The position numbers and the translations under genes are program-made. Below the pieces are notes generated by a model, which was not told the origin of the DNA, did not search any database, and saw only the letters and a list, made by a program, of their open reading frames with translations. A DNA stretch of 64,000 nucleotides, taken from NCBI RefSeq assembly GCF_002924445.1, contig NZ_PIGG01000004.1, positions 62,001 through 126,000 of the forward strand, read 5' to 3'. The DNA is from Minwuia thermotolerans (GTDB taxonomy: Bacteria; Pseudomonadota; Alphaproteobacteria; Minwuiales; Minwuiaceae). Positions 39,503 through 48,586 of the stretch are shown here, piece by piece (the first letter of the stretch is position 1; every line of letters begins with the position of its first letter).

Positions 39503-39917
39503 TCGCTTCGCCGCCTTCTTCGAGCGCATGACCGCGGCGGATGTCGGCCGGCTCGGCGAGATCTACGCCGAGGACGTGCATTTCGCCGATCCCTTCAGCG
39601 ATTTCCGCGGCCTGGACGACCTGCGCCGGGTTTTCGCCGCCATGTTCGACGGCATGCGCGACTATGCGCTGAGCGTCGACGAGAAGGGCATGACCGCCGC
39701 CGACACCGGCATGGTGCGCTGGACCATGTCGGGCTCCGTCAGGGCGCTGGGGCGCGAGCCCTGGATCGTCCACGGCGTCAGCGTGATCCGCTTCGACGCC
39801 GAGGGGCGCGTCCGCGAACATCTCGACTACTGGGACGCCGCCGGGCAATTCTACGAACGCCTGCCCGTCCTCGGCTGGGTGTTGCGCCGCATCCGCCGCC
39901 GCATCGCGCAGCACTGA
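39447..39917 (+). CDS. SnoaL/NTF2-like protein
   Basis: A 156-residue NTF2-fold protein: FAAFFERMTAADVGRLGEIY, the EDVHFADPFSDFRGLDDL strand and VRWTMSGSV. It overlaps the SDR gene by 56 bases. In other bacteria such an NTF2-like gene next to an SDR often precedes flavoprotein and cyclopropane-fatty-acid genes; here the cluster stops and a prophage begins. Confidence 0.85.
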   Translation: MDSLSPSSAGPPADAARLDRFAAFFERMTAADVGRLGEIYAEDVHFADPFSDFRGLDDLRRVFAAMFDGMRDYALSVDEKGMTAADTGMVRWTMSGSVRALGREPWIVHGVSVIRFDAEGRVREHLDYWDAAGQFYERLPVLGWVLRRIRRRIAQH

Positions 39918-39933
39918 GCCTTTCGGAGGATCG

Positions 39934-39997
39934 ACCCCCCACCCGACCCGCTGACGCGGGCCACCCTCCCCCTGCCAGGGGGAGGGACGGGGAGGGG
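39934..39997. repeat. dispersed palindromic repeat, family B, copy 4
   Basis: CCCCCCACCCGACCC..GGG, CCACCCTCCCCCTGCCAGGGGGAGGGACGGGGAGGGG. It is the last host-like sequence before the prophage end. Confidence 0.65.
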
Positions 39998-40058
39998 TTG
40001 GATCCTTGTAGCGCGCCACATGTTTCCGGAGTCCTCGCCGCTTGAATCTGGAGCACAT

Positions 40059-40093
40059 TTAGCCGCCTCTCAGCGGGCGATAATAGCCGCCTC
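40059..40093. repeat. direct repeats at prophage end, possible transposase-binding sites
   Basis: TTAGCCGCCTC at 40059-40069 and ATAGCCGCCTC at 40083-40093, 24 bases apart, between the host boundary and the Dam gene. Mu-like phages carry repeated transposase sites at both ends. A TG that could begin the element lies at 40007 or 40021. Function is inferred. Confidence 0.35.
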
Positions 40094-40120
40094 AGAGACC
40101 GTTGATAGACCTCTCCCGAA

Positions 40121-40939
40121 TCAGGGTGGAGCACCGCCGGAGATGATCAGCTCCGCTGCCGGTCGGGAACGGCCCTTGGTGAGCGTGTACGTCGTCGTGA
40201 CCTCCTCGATGGCGAAGCCGGCGAAGAGCTCCCGGATCTCCGGCGTGTCGTTGATGGACATCAGGAAGCAACCCTTCAGTCGGCCGAGTGCCTCGGCCAT
40301 CTCCGCGAACTGCTCGCGGCCGAACAGATCCGTGCCGTAGTCGCCCTCGCTGCCCCAGTAGGGCGGGTCGAGGTAGAACAGCATGCCCGGCCGGTCGTAG
40401 CGCTCGATGAAGGCCCGCCATGGCAGGCATTCGACCACCACGCCGGCGAGGCGGCTGTGCACGTCCTCCAGCATCGGCGCCAGCGTGGTGACGTTGAAGC
40501 GGCCGCCATGGCCGGAGCTCACGCCGAAGTTCCGGCCCGCGACCTTGCCGCCGAAGGCCGTGCGCTGGAGATAGAGGAAGCGCGCGGCGCGCTCCAGGTC
40601 GGTCAGCGTCGCCGGATCGGTGGCCGACAGCCGCTCGAACTCAGCCCGGGTTGTGACCTGGAAGCGCATCATCTCCATGAAGGCCGTGTAGTGGCGCTGG
40701 AGGATGCGGAAGAAGTTGGCGACGTCGCGGCTCCGGTCGTTGATCACCTCGACCTTCGGCCGGGCCGTGCGGCGAAGGAAGACGCCGCCCATGCCGACGA
40801 AGACCTCGGCGTAGCCGTCGTGCGGCGTCTCGTTGATGCGCGCGACCAGGCGCTTGGCCAGGTTGCGCTTGCCGCCGACATAGGGCGCGACGGGCCGCAC
40901 CGGGTCGACGGGCGAGAGAGCGTTTGGATTCGACTCCAT
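40121..40939 (-). CDS. Dam-type DNA N6-adenine methylase
   Basis: A 272-residue D12-class adenine methyltransferase: APYVGGKRNLAKRL for SAM binding near residue 18, FVGMGGVFL, and the catalytic LDPPYWGSEGDYG near residue 194. Such genes at the distal end of Mu-like phages probably modify phage DNA to escape host restriction, in the place where mom lies in Mu. Target sequence is unknown. It is well separated from the fibre gene. Confidence 0.9.
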   Translation of the reverse strand: MESNPNALSPVDPVRPVAPYVGGKRNLAKRLVARINETPHDGYAEVFVGMGGVFLRRTARPKVEVINDRSRDVANFFRILQRHYTAFMEMMRFQVTTRAEFERLSATDPATLTDLERAARFLYLQRTAFGGKVAGRNFGVSSGHGGRFNVTTLAPMLEDVHSRLAGVVVECLPWRAFIERYDRPGMLFYLDPPYWGSEGDYGTDLFGREQFAEMAEALGRLKGCFLMSINDTPEIRELFAGFAIEEVTTTYTLTKGRSRPAAELIISGGAPP

Positions 40940-41044
40940 GATCCTCGGGTTTCACTATCGCCCCGCCCCTGCAGGGGTGGCGGGACGGCCGCAGAGCGGC
41001 CGGTTGCGGTCGTGGGCGTGTCAGCTCGCCCGGTTCGCGGTGCG

Positions 41045-41269
41045 TCAACACCGCGGCCCCCGCCGGCCTTTCCGGCGACGTGGATGGACTTGATCATCGC
41101 TGAGCGACAGAATGCGCCTGCCCCCAGCGGGGTGACGGGTCAGCTGCAACTGGCCACTTGCAGCCTTGGGGCGCCCCCACGCCCTGGCTCGCGCCGGTAG
41201 CTTCATGCGGGCCCCCGTCGGCCACGACGGGAGATCACATGGCTCCGCGATCGCGGTGTTCTCACCCAT
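41045..41269 (-). CDS. 74-residue ORF, doubtful
   Basis: Starts inside the stop of the 56-residue ORF (8-base overlap), basic and arginine-rich, no recognisable domain or membrane segment. It may be translated by coupling, but composition is like that of a chance frame. 40940-41044 next to it holds nothing I can identify. Confidence 0.25.
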   Translation of the reverse strand: MGENTAIAEPCDLPSWPTGARMKLPARARAWGRPKAASGQLQLTRHPAGGRRILSLSDDQVHPRRRKGRRGPRC

Positions 41270-41432
41270 CGCTGTTCCCCCACCGCCGCCACTCTGTCGG
41301 CCGGGCGACGCAGGCCCAGTGGTCGAGGGTCTGGGGCGTGCAGGGCGTGCGCGGAGCGTTCAGCGCCGTGGCGGCGTCGAAGGCTGTCCGCAGGTCGGCG
41401 CCGGCGCCGAAACGGAGGTAACAGGTCTGCAT
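41262..41432 (-). CDS. 56-residue phage protein, unknown function
   Basis: A short gene directly after the tail fibre gene with GGAGG 6 bases before its ATG. The product begins MQTCYLRFGAGADLRTAFD and contains CTPQTLDHWACVARPTEW. No family recognised; position after the fibre suggests a fibre-related or lysis-region protein. Confidence 0.5.
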   Translation of the reverse strand: MQTCYLRFGAGADLRTAFDAATALNAPRTPCTPQTLDHWACVARPTEWRRWGNSDG

Positions 41433-41443
41433 GATCCGGCCTC

Positions 41444-44230
41444 CTACGAGAGCTTCGTGATCTGGATGAAGTTCTCGGCTGCCGTGCCGCCGGGCAGCAC
41501 CTTGTTCGTGCCGCTGTCATGGCTGAGCTGGCCGAAGAGCTTCTCGCCCACGGCCAGTTCGAAGACCCGGGAGACGTGCAGGCTCTCGTGGTCCGCCGTC
41601 GAGGCGCGCTGGGCGACGAGTGTCTTCATCCTGGCGATCACGTTCTCGGTCGGGGTCGGTTCGGCCCCGTTCGACTTGACCGCCTCGAGCGTCCAGAGCA
41701 CGTCCTCCGCCGTGTCGGGACGGACCGACGTGTAGATGTCGATCAGGTACACGCCGGCCTCGGCGGCGGTGAAGTCGTGGTCCGTGTCACTCCAGCCGCC
41801 GACATCGCCGTTCAGGTACTCGAGGCGCTCGACCCCGGAGTGGTTGATCGTCTGCGAGCCGCCGGCGATGTCCGCCACCACAGTCGGATCGACGTAGACG
41901 CCCTTGCAGCCAAAGATGCGCCTGGTCCCGGGCGTGATGCCCTCGACGAGCTGGTTGTCCGGGCAAGCGGACAGGTCGCCCCCGATCAGCTCGAAGTGGT
42001 CAATCGCGCTGACGGGGTCCGCGCCCGAGCTGAGCGTGATCCCGTCGTTCACCGTGGCGTCGCAGATCGGCGAATGGACGACGAGGCGGTCCAGGTCGAC
42101 CGACCCGCCCATCGTGATCAGGCGGACGTCCGAACCGTTGCCCGAGAAGTTCCGCGCGTTGACCGGCCCGATGGAGATCAGGCGCGCGGCCACGGTCGTC
42201 TCCACCCAGTGGAAGACGTGCAGGATCGGATACGGCGTCGGATCGTCGGACGGTGTCTGCGTCGAGAACAGGTTGTCGTTCGAGACCCCGTCGATGTAGC
42301 CGACCCCGATCCTGATCTCCTTGTAGCCCTGCAACGTGAACAGGCGGACCGCAGCCGCAGTGCCGCCGACCGAGCAGTTGTAGAACGAGTAGCCGTCGAT
42401 CTGGAGCCGCTCGGACTCCGACGCCTCGCAGTACACCAGCGCGCCGGAGCCCTGCAAACGGACGCCGGGGTCGTCCGGGTCCTCGATGTCACCGCCGTAG
42501 CCCTCGACCGACAGGTAGCCGACACGGATGTCGTCGGTCCCGAAGTACACCGCGGCCCGGTCCTCACCGTCGTCGGCGAAGAGCTTGATCTTGTCGACGT
42601 CGATGTTGAAGCCCTTGGCCTGTGATCCGGCGACGCGGCGTGCGCCCTTGAACACGACGCTTGCCTCGTGATGCCCGGCGTTGATCGTGAGAATCTGGCC
42701 GACGCTGGAGTTCTGCCCCTTGAAGTATACGGCGGTCGTGTCGGACCGATAGTAGCTGGTGACGCCCTCGATCAGGAGCTGGCCGATGAGCATGTTCTGG
42801 CCGAGCAGCCGGACGCCGTCACAGGACGCGACCTGCCCACTGTTCTTCTGCACCCGGGCGTCATTAATGCCGGCCACTGCGACCCGACCGATGGACCAGC
42901 GGACACACAGATCCTGCGCGTCTGGGTCGTCGTCGCCGATCAACAGACCGTCCCCGTAGCCCGAGTTGATCATGTCGTCGCCGTCGAAGTGGTCGTCGCT
43001 GTTGGGGACGGAGATGTCCCGGACATCGTAGTCGTCCACGTCCGCGTACTTGACCGCGAGCGAGAAGGACAGACCGCCGAGGCCGCCGGTGCCGCTGATG
43101 TCGAGGAGGCGGAGCGTCGTGAGATAGTACCCGGAGCTGTAGTCCTCCCTGAGCCTCGCCGAGAACTGCGCGCCGTTGCTGTAGCGCCAGCCCCGGATGT
43201 CGATGAGATCGATGTTCCCGGTCAGCTCATTGAAATTGTCGATGAGCGCCATGTTCTCGGTGTAGATGTTCCAGAAGCGCAATCCCGCCGAGAGGGGCCT
43301 GAACAGGACCGGGCCGCCGCTGCCACCGAGGAGCTTCGAGTTCCCGATGCCGACGACCGTCACTTCGGTCGTGAGATCCTGCGTCGTCGCGTTCGGAATG
43401 TAGTACGAGCGCCCGTCGAGGATCAGGGTCTTCCCGTTGGTATGGGCGTCCGCGACCGCGCTGTTCCACGCCGCGCTGTCGTCGGTCACGCCGTCTCCGG
43501 CGGCGGCGTACGCCTCGAGAGTGACGGAGGTGTCCCAGCCCACGGCTGCCTCAGCGGCAGCCTGGGCGGCTTCCGCCGCCGTCTGGGCGGCCTGTGCATC
43601 GATCTTCGCGGTCAACGCGGTGATCGCCGAGACCTCCGCATTGGTCTCGGAGGTCGCCGCGGCGCTGGCGCTGGCTGCCGCGTTCGTCTCGGAAGTCGCC
43701 GCGTTGGTCTCCGAGGTTGCCGCGGCGCTGGCGCTGGCCGCGGCCTCGGCGGCCTTGGTCAGCGCCTGGCCGATGGTGTCGTCGCCGGCCAGATCCGCGG
43801 CCACGGCGGAGATGTCGGCGATCGTGTCCGCCACGGCCTTCAGGTCAGCGGCGTCGATCGCGGCGGTCGAGCTGAAGTCGATGGTCTCGATCTTGTGGGT
43901 GTCGGTCACCGCCGGGTCGATGGTCAGCGTCGCCCCGTCCAGTGTGAACGCCCGCGTCGGCACGCCGTTGACGAAGACCATGAGCGCATCGGCCGATTTG
44001 GGCGTCGTCGACAGCGTCCAGTCGGTCTCCACCCCGTCGCCGGTGAAGTCGTCGTGCACCGGTCCGGCCAGGGCGGTGATGGCGGCGATCGCCTTGGCCA
44101 GGCTGTCGACCGTGCCGGCGTCGGTCTCGACGGTGGCCGAGGCGTCGCCGTGGACGATGTCGTTCAGCTTCTGCAGATCGAGCATCGCCTGGGCGAGCAG
44201 CGGGATGAACTGGCTGTAGTCGGTGGCCAT
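41444..44230 (-). CDS. tail fibre/spike protein with pectate-lyase-like beta-helix
   Basis: A 928-residue receptor-binding protein. The N-terminus attaches to the tail (residues 1-160). Residues about 165-235 are a low-complexity Ala/Ser/Thr region with repeated AAATSETNA units, probably a coiled-coil shaft. From about 235 (VTLEAYAAAGDGVTDDSAAW) a pectate-lyase-3/glycosyl-hydrolase-like beta-helix begins, typical of depolymerase spikes, and the C-terminus (residues about 790-928) looks like a separate trimerisation/receptor domain. Enzymatic residues were not identified. Codon use is more mixed than in neighbouring genes. Confidence 0.8.
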   Translation of the reverse strand: MATDYSQFIPLLAQAMLDLQKLNDIVHGDASATVETDAGTVDSLAKAIAAITALAGPVHDDFTGDGVETDWTLSTTPKSADALMVFVNGVPTRAFTLDGATLTIDPAVTDTHKIETIDFSSTAAIDAADLKAVADTIADISAVAADLAGDDTIGQALTKAAEAAASASAAATSETNAATSETNAAASASAAATSETNAEVSAITALTAKIDAQAAQTAAEAAQAAAEAAVGWDTSVTLEAYAAAGDGVTDDSAAWNSAVADAHTNGKTLILDGRSYYIPNATTQDLTTEVTVVGIGNSKLLGGSGGPVLFRPLSAGLRFWNIYTENMALIDNFNELTGNIDLIDIRGWRYSNGAQFSARLREDYSSGYYLTTLRLLDISGTGGLGGLSFSLAVKYADVDDYDVRDISVPNSDDHFDGDDMINSGYGDGLLIGDDDPDAQDLCVRWSIGRVAVAGINDARVQKNSGQVASCDGVRLLGQNMLIGQLLIEGVTSYYRSDTTAVYFKGQNSSVGQILTINAGHHEASVVFKGARRVAGSQAKGFNIDVDKIKLFADDGEDRAAVYFGTDDIRVGYLSVEGYGGDIEDPDDPGVRLQGSGALVYCEASESERLQIDGYSFYNCSVGGTAAAVRLFTLQGYKEIRIGVGYIDGVSNDNLFSTQTPSDDPTPYPILHVFHWVETTVAARLISIGPVNARNFSGNGSDVRLITMGGSVDLDRLVVHSPICDATVNDGITLSSGADPVSAIDHFELIGGDLSACPDNQLVEGITPGTRRIFGCKGVYVDPTVVADIAGGSQTINHSGVERLEYLNGDVGGWSDTDHDFTAAEAGVYLIDIYTSVRPDTAEDVLWTLEAVKSNGAEPTPTENVIARMKTLVAQRASTADHESLHVSRVFELAVGEKLFGQLSHDSGTNKVLPGGTAAENFIQITKLS

Positions 44231-44242
44231 GGTTTCCTCCGA

Positions 44243-47200
44243 TCAGGGGCCTTCGCCCGGGTTGAGGGCAGGCGTCAAGAAGCTCGTCTGACCGGTCCAG
44301 TTGAGCCCGGTGAGTGTGCCGTCATGGGCGGCCATGCGGACGTAGTAGGTATTGCCGCCGTAGAGGCCGGTGAGCGTGATCGAGGGACCAGCCCCGGTCT
44401 TCTTTGAGCCGCCGCCGGGGCCGAAGGGCGAGGTGGCAAAGGCGACGACATAGCCCTGGACGTCGGCGTCGCCCACCGGGTCGCAGGAGACGGACCCGGT
44501 GTTCTTGTCGATCGCGGCTGCCGACAAGCCGGTGGGCGCCGAGGGCGCCGGGTTGGCGTATGTGTCGGCGGCCGGGTTGGCGACGCCGCCGGAGCCGACG
44601 CTGCGCACCCGGATGCGCGCTGTGCGAAACGGCCCACCGTCCGCGGCCTGTTCGTCGGCCGTCCAGGATGCGGCGCCGGCGGCGGCAATCTCGGTGCGCT
44701 TCAGGCTCAGGCTGTCGGCCGCGGCGCCGCCCAGGAACTCGACGTCGTAGGAGGCCGCGCCGGCCACCGTGTCCCAGGTCCAGTCGAGATCGCCGTTCGA
44801 CAGCTCGGTGAGGGCGAAGCTCGCGGCATCGACCGCATCCGGCGGGGTGACCTGGTCGGAGATGTTGCGCACGATCCGTGTGCCTTCGCCGCCCGGCCCT
44901 TCGGCCCAGTACTCGACCACCAGCGTGTCGTCGACGTCGGGCACGATGCCCTTCAGCTCCGGCGCGGCCGAGGGCGTGAGCTCCGCATAGTCGCCGCCGT
45001 CCGCCCGGAAGCGCGCGCGGTAGAGCACCGCGCCCGGCGCCGACGGGCCGACCAGCGTCATCTCCCGGGCGTCGCCGAGATCGCGGAGCGCGATCTTCAC
45101 GTCCAGCCAGACCGGCGACGACGAGTTCGCACCGAGGCCGGCGGCGGCGACCTCCTCGGGCTGGGCGGTGTCGGTCTCGGCCGTGTGGACGCGGGCATCG
45201 TCGACGACCGCGGCGATGGCGACCGTGCCGTCCGGCCGGGGCTCGGTGTCCAGGATCAGCAGCTCCCGCCAGACCTGGTCCGCCTTGCCGAACATGGCCC
45301 GGGTCGGCTTCCGGCCGTCGCGCTTGAGCGCGATCCAGTCCTTCGGATTGGCGTGATAGTCGCGGCCCTGGGCCGGCTCGGCGAGATAGGCGGCCAGGTC
45401 GGCGGCGTCGATCACCAGCGTGCGCTCGTGCGCGCCGACCGTCGCCTTCACAGGGCCCCAGAGCTCGCCATCCGGCGCCACCAGGCCGATGACATGGTCG
45501 CCGCCTTCCGCGTCGAGGGCGAACGGCTCGTCGAGCGTCAGCGTCCGCCCATCCGGCGAGAGGCCGGTCGCCATGGCGCTCTGCCCCCAGGCGGGCCGGT
45601 AGTGCGCCAGTGCGATCTTCTGGCCGCGGCGCAGGAAGCGCCCGCGTTTCAGGGCGGAGAAGGTGACGAACAGCCGCCGGAAGCGGTGCGCCGCCGCTTC
45701 GGTCACGCCCTCCCGCCAGGCCTGGGGGAAGTTGTCGATGCCGGTGAAGCGGACGTCGGCGACCCGGTCGGGCGCGATGCCGTCCAGGGCGGCGATGACG
45801 TCGCGCTCGACGCCGGCGGCGTCGGTGAACAGCACCCGCGCGGCGTTGGCGTCCTCGCTGGTCACGTGCAGGCGGCGGATCTGCAGCGAGCCGCGGACGA
45901 TGTCGTGGGGCGCGAAGGCGGCGACCGGAATCGGCTGCGGCTCGTCGCGCCAGAAGGTGAGGTCCGCGCCGATGCGGATCGGCTGGGCCCGGCCGGCCCG
46001 GAGCACGGCGGTGAGCTCCTCCCAGGGCGTCGCATCGCCGGTGAAGAGATGGTTGAACGTGTCGCCGCGCGCCGCCCAGGTCTCGGCCAGCGCCTGCAGC
46101 GTGGCCAGATCCACGCGGTGGTCGGCGAGGCCGGCCTGCCGGTCGTCCTGGGCGATGTGGCGCGCCGCCGCCTCGATCGCCGCGGTCGGGCCCTCGACCC
46201 ATTCCTCGGCGCCCGCGTCCCAGTATTCATGGATGCCAGTCGCGGTGGCGAACAGCGTCCGGCTCTGCGCCGTCGCCGCCGTGCCCTTGAAGCGGATCGC
46301 CAGCACCGTCTCGTCGTCGAAGACCTGGTCGGAGGGAACGAAGCCCTTCAGCCCCGACCAGACCGTGCGGTCGGAGGCGGCCGAGGTGCCGACCGTGTTG
46401 TTGGTGCGGCGGACGCGGACCTCGTAGCGGCCGCGGTCGACCGCGTAGAGCTTCGAGAGCCGCTGCGGCGTCGTGGTGCCGGCGGTGAAGCTCTCCGCGC
46501 CCAGCAGCTCGAACGACGCGCCTTCGACCGGGTCGCCGTTGTCGTCGATCTCGCGCGCCTCGACGCGCCAGGTCACCGTGGTCTGGCGGATGCGGTTAGA
46601 GACCGTCTTGAACAGCGCGCCGGGCCATTCGATGTCGACGCCGATGCGGTCGGCGACCTGGCCGGCCGGGCAGGCGGCGAAGGGCCCGAGGAAGAGGTCG
46701 TCGGTGGTCTCGCCGCCCTCCAGCTCGTTCTCGGCGCGGAGCTTGGTGCCGGCCGGCTCGGAGGAGCTGGTGACGGCCGCGGGGAACAGCGTCACCGGGT
46801 CGCCGGGCTCGACGATCTCGATCTCCAGCGCGCCACCAGCGGTGGTCACGCCATCGGCCTCGGTCCAGATCACCGTGTCCTCGAACTCCAGGCGGTCGAG
46901 GCGGACCTTGTCCCTGCCGAGGCTGTAGAGGGCGAAGACCAGGTGCTCGTTGTCGGCGAACTCGCCATAGGGCGGCGCGATCCACTTCGGCGCGAAGCGG
47001 ACCGTGCCGTGCAGCTCGGGGATGCGCTCGCCGGCGCGGACGATCTGACCCGACAGCGTGGCGCGGAAGGCCTCGCCCGGCCCCGGCAGCGGCGGCGGCG
47101 CGGCGGGCGCAGACGGCGGGAACAGGGCGTTGATCAGGAAGCCGCCGGCGACGGAGATCACGGCGGTCGCGACCGCCGCTCCCAAGGTGCCCGCGCCGAA

Positions 47201-47569
47201 CATGGCGGCGCCGGCATAGGGCGCCACCACCATCAGGGCGATCATGGCCACCATGGCGATGGGATTGGAGCCGCCCTCGCTATCGGCCGGCGGCGGCGGC
47301 GTGACGTAGAGCACGTCGCCGGCGAGGAAGCGGACGGTCTCCCACTCGTTCTCGCCCGTCAGCGGGTGAGAACGCAGCAGCGCCGAAGCGCCCTTCCAGC
47401 AGAGCGGCCGGGCCGGGGCTGCGTCGTCCAGCAGCATCAGCGCTGTCGCCGCCGTGATCCCGGTCGGCAGCTGGCGCACCTCCGCGCCCAGCAGCGGCCG
47501 GAGCGGATCCTTCGCGATCACCACGCGGACGCCGTTCGCCGGCAGGGGGCCTGTCAGAAGCGGGTTCAC
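44243..47569 (-). CDS. tail tip/host-specificity protein (gpJ-like)
   Basis: An 1108-residue protein that forms the tip of the siphophage tail. A hydrophobic stretch near residues 100-150 (MVAMIALMVVAPYAGAAMFG) is typical of this family. Then come beta-rich tail-hub domains, and the C-terminal 300 residues hold fibronectin type III-like repeats (PSAPTGLSAAAIDKNTGSV, GGNTYYVRMAAHDGT). Its start overlaps the NlpC/P60 gene end by 4 bases. Confidence 0.82.
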   Translation of the reverse strand: MNPLLTGPLPANGVRVVIAKDPLRPLLGAEVRQLPTGITAATALMLLDDAAPARPLCWKGASALLRSHPLTGENEWETVRFLAGDVLYVTPPPPADSEGGSNPIAMVAMIALMVVAPYAGAAMFGAGTLGAAVATAVISVAGGFLINALFPPSAPAAPPPLPGPGEAFRATLSGQIVRAGERIPELHGTVRFAPKWIAPPYGEFADNEHLVFALYSLGRDKVRLDRLEFEDTVIWTEADGVTTAGGALEIEIVEPGDPVTLFPAAVTSSSEPAGTKLRAENELEGGETTDDLFLGPFAACPAGQVADRIGVDIEWPGALFKTVSNRIRQTTVTWRVEAREIDDNGDPVEGASFELLGAESFTAGTTTPQRLSKLYAVDRGRYEVRVRRTNNTVGTSAASDRTVWSGLKGFVPSDQVFDDETVLAIRFKGTAATAQSRTLFATATGIHEYWDAGAEEWVEGPTAAIEAAARHIAQDDRQAGLADHRVDLATLQALAETWAARGDTFNHLFTGDATPWEELTAVLRAGRAQPIRIGADLTFWRDEPQPIPVAAFAPHDIVRGSLQIRRLHVTSEDANAARVLFTDAAGVERDVIAALDGIAPDRVADVRFTGIDNFPQAWREGVTEAAAHRFRRLFVTFSALKRGRFLRRGQKIALAHYRPAWGQSAMATGLSPDGRTLTLDEPFALDAEGGDHVIGLVAPDGELWGPVKATVGAHERTLVIDAADLAAYLAEPAQGRDYHANPKDWIALKRDGRKPTRAMFGKADQVWRELLILDTEPRPDGTVAIAAVVDDARVHTAETDTAQPEEVAAAGLGANSSSPVWLDVKIALRDLGDAREMTLVGPSAPGAVLYRARFRADGGDYAELTPSAAPELKGIVPDVDDTLVVEYWAEGPGGEGTRIVRNISDQVTPPDAVDAASFALTELSNGDLDWTWDTVAGAASYDVEFLGGAAADSLSLKRTEIAAAGAASWTADEQAADGGPFRTARIRVRSVGSGGVANPAADTYANPAPSAPTGLSAAAIDKNTGSVSCDPVGDADVQGYVVAFATSPFGPGGGSKKTGAGPSITLTGLYGGNTYYVRMAAHDGTLTGLNWTGQTSFLTPALNPGEGP

Positions 47570-48051
47570 GGCTTCGCCTCCGCAGCCGGGCGGCAGGCCT
47601 CGATCGAGGTCCAGCTGCGCGCGCGTGCCGTCGACCAGGGCTCCAGCACCACGCCGTCGAAGCGGGCGCAGTGCAGCAGCCCCGTCGCGCCCTGGCCCAG
47701 CGCCGTCCAGGTGCCGACATGACAGAACGCGCCCCGGCGGAAGACGACGACGTCGCCATGGCGCCAGCCGGCGGTGGTGGCGAGCCGCGCCGCTTCCTCG
47801 CCCTCGGCGCGGGTCACCACCGGCCAGGCGGCGTCCAGCTCGGCGTCGGCGATGGCCTGGCGGAGCGCGGCGGCCGAGACGAGGTCGCCATAGTCGGCAA
47901 GGCTGACGGGCAGTTCGCGGCCCATCATCCCGCGCTGGACGAAGGCGGTGAAGCTGCCGCAGTCGAAGGCGTCGGGCCCGGCTGCGCCGCGTTCCCAGGG
48001 CAGCCCGATCAGCGGCCGGACGAAGCGAATGGAGTCCGAACGGTTCAGCAT
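47566..48051 (-). CDS. NlpC/P60-family phage cell-wall peptidase
   Basis: A 161-residue tail-associated peptidase: FDCGSFTAFVQ carries the catalytic cysteine near residue 31 and AFCHVGTW the histidine near 110. It opens peptidoglycan during DNA entry, or assists tail assembly. Lies before the tail-tip gene as in lambda-like tails (gpK). Confidence 0.85.
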   Translation of the reverse strand: MLNRSDSIRFVRPLIGLPWERGAAGPDAFDCGSFTAFVQRGMMGRELPVSLADYGDLVSAAALRQAIADAELDAAWPVVTRAEGEEAARLATTAGWRHGDVVVFRRGAFCHVGTWTALGQGATGLLHCARFDGVVLEPWSTARARSWTSIEACRPAAEAKP

Positions 48052-48055
48052 CCCC

Positions 48056-48586
48056 TCAGCCCCCGATCAGCGGGTGGCTGGAGCGGGTGTAGATCAACCC
48101 CGCGGCCCGCTCCCAGTTGAACATGCCGGCGCGCGCCCGGACGGCGCGGTCGGTGGCGAGGCTCTCGCGGATCTCCAGGCCCTCGACGATGGCGGCCGGG
48201 CCGGTGAGGTCGGTCGAGAGATACGAGCGGACGGTGAGCTCGACGGCGGCGTCGGAGGCGAGCGTCAGGTCGAGCACCCGCTCCAGCGCGGCGTTGGCGT
48301 TCATCGCCTCCAGCTCGATCTCGGGGCTGCGGTCGCGCTTGGTCGCCGGCCAGGTCAGCTGGAAGCCCGAGCGCTGGAAGGTCACGGTCTCGCCCGGGTT
48401 CGCGGGCGCCGTCGCCTCCAGGGTCAGCTGGTGGCCGACGCGGTCGTTGACCACGCGTACCGGCTCGCTCAGCGCCGGGTGGCGGAACTCCAGGGTGACC
48501 AGCTCCACCTCGCCGGCCGGCAGCGAGGCCTCGTGCTCGCGGATCGCCAGGCTGGCGCGCTCGGCGTCTGTCAGGAAGGCCGGCAT
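48056..48586 (-). CDS. phage distal tail protein (DUF1833-type)
   Basis: A 176-residue tail protein; pattern VELVTLEFRHPALSEPVRVVND and GFQLTWPATKRDRSPEIELE matches DUF1833. ATG 48586 overlaps the preceding stop (TGATG). A longer reading of the frame to 49063 is a shadow of the preceding gene. It lies between two other distal tail genes. Confidence 0.72.
   Translation of the reverse strand: MPAFLTDAERASLAIREHEASLPAGEVELVTLEFRHPALSEPVRVVNDRVGHQLTLEATAPANPGETVTFQRSGFQLTWPATKRDRSPEIELEAMNANAALERVLDLTLASDAAVELTVRSYLSTDLTGPAAIVEGLEIRESLATDRAVRARAGMFNWERAAGLIYTRSSHPLIGG

Noticed and set aside
40744-41097. 117-codon minus-strand frame overlapping the Dam gene start
   Set aside because: Most of it lies inside the Dam gene in another frame, with Ser/Arg/Pro-rich chance composition.
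45185-47722. 845-codon plus-strand frame
   Set aside because: Antisense to the tail-tip gene, whose translation has clear phage domains.
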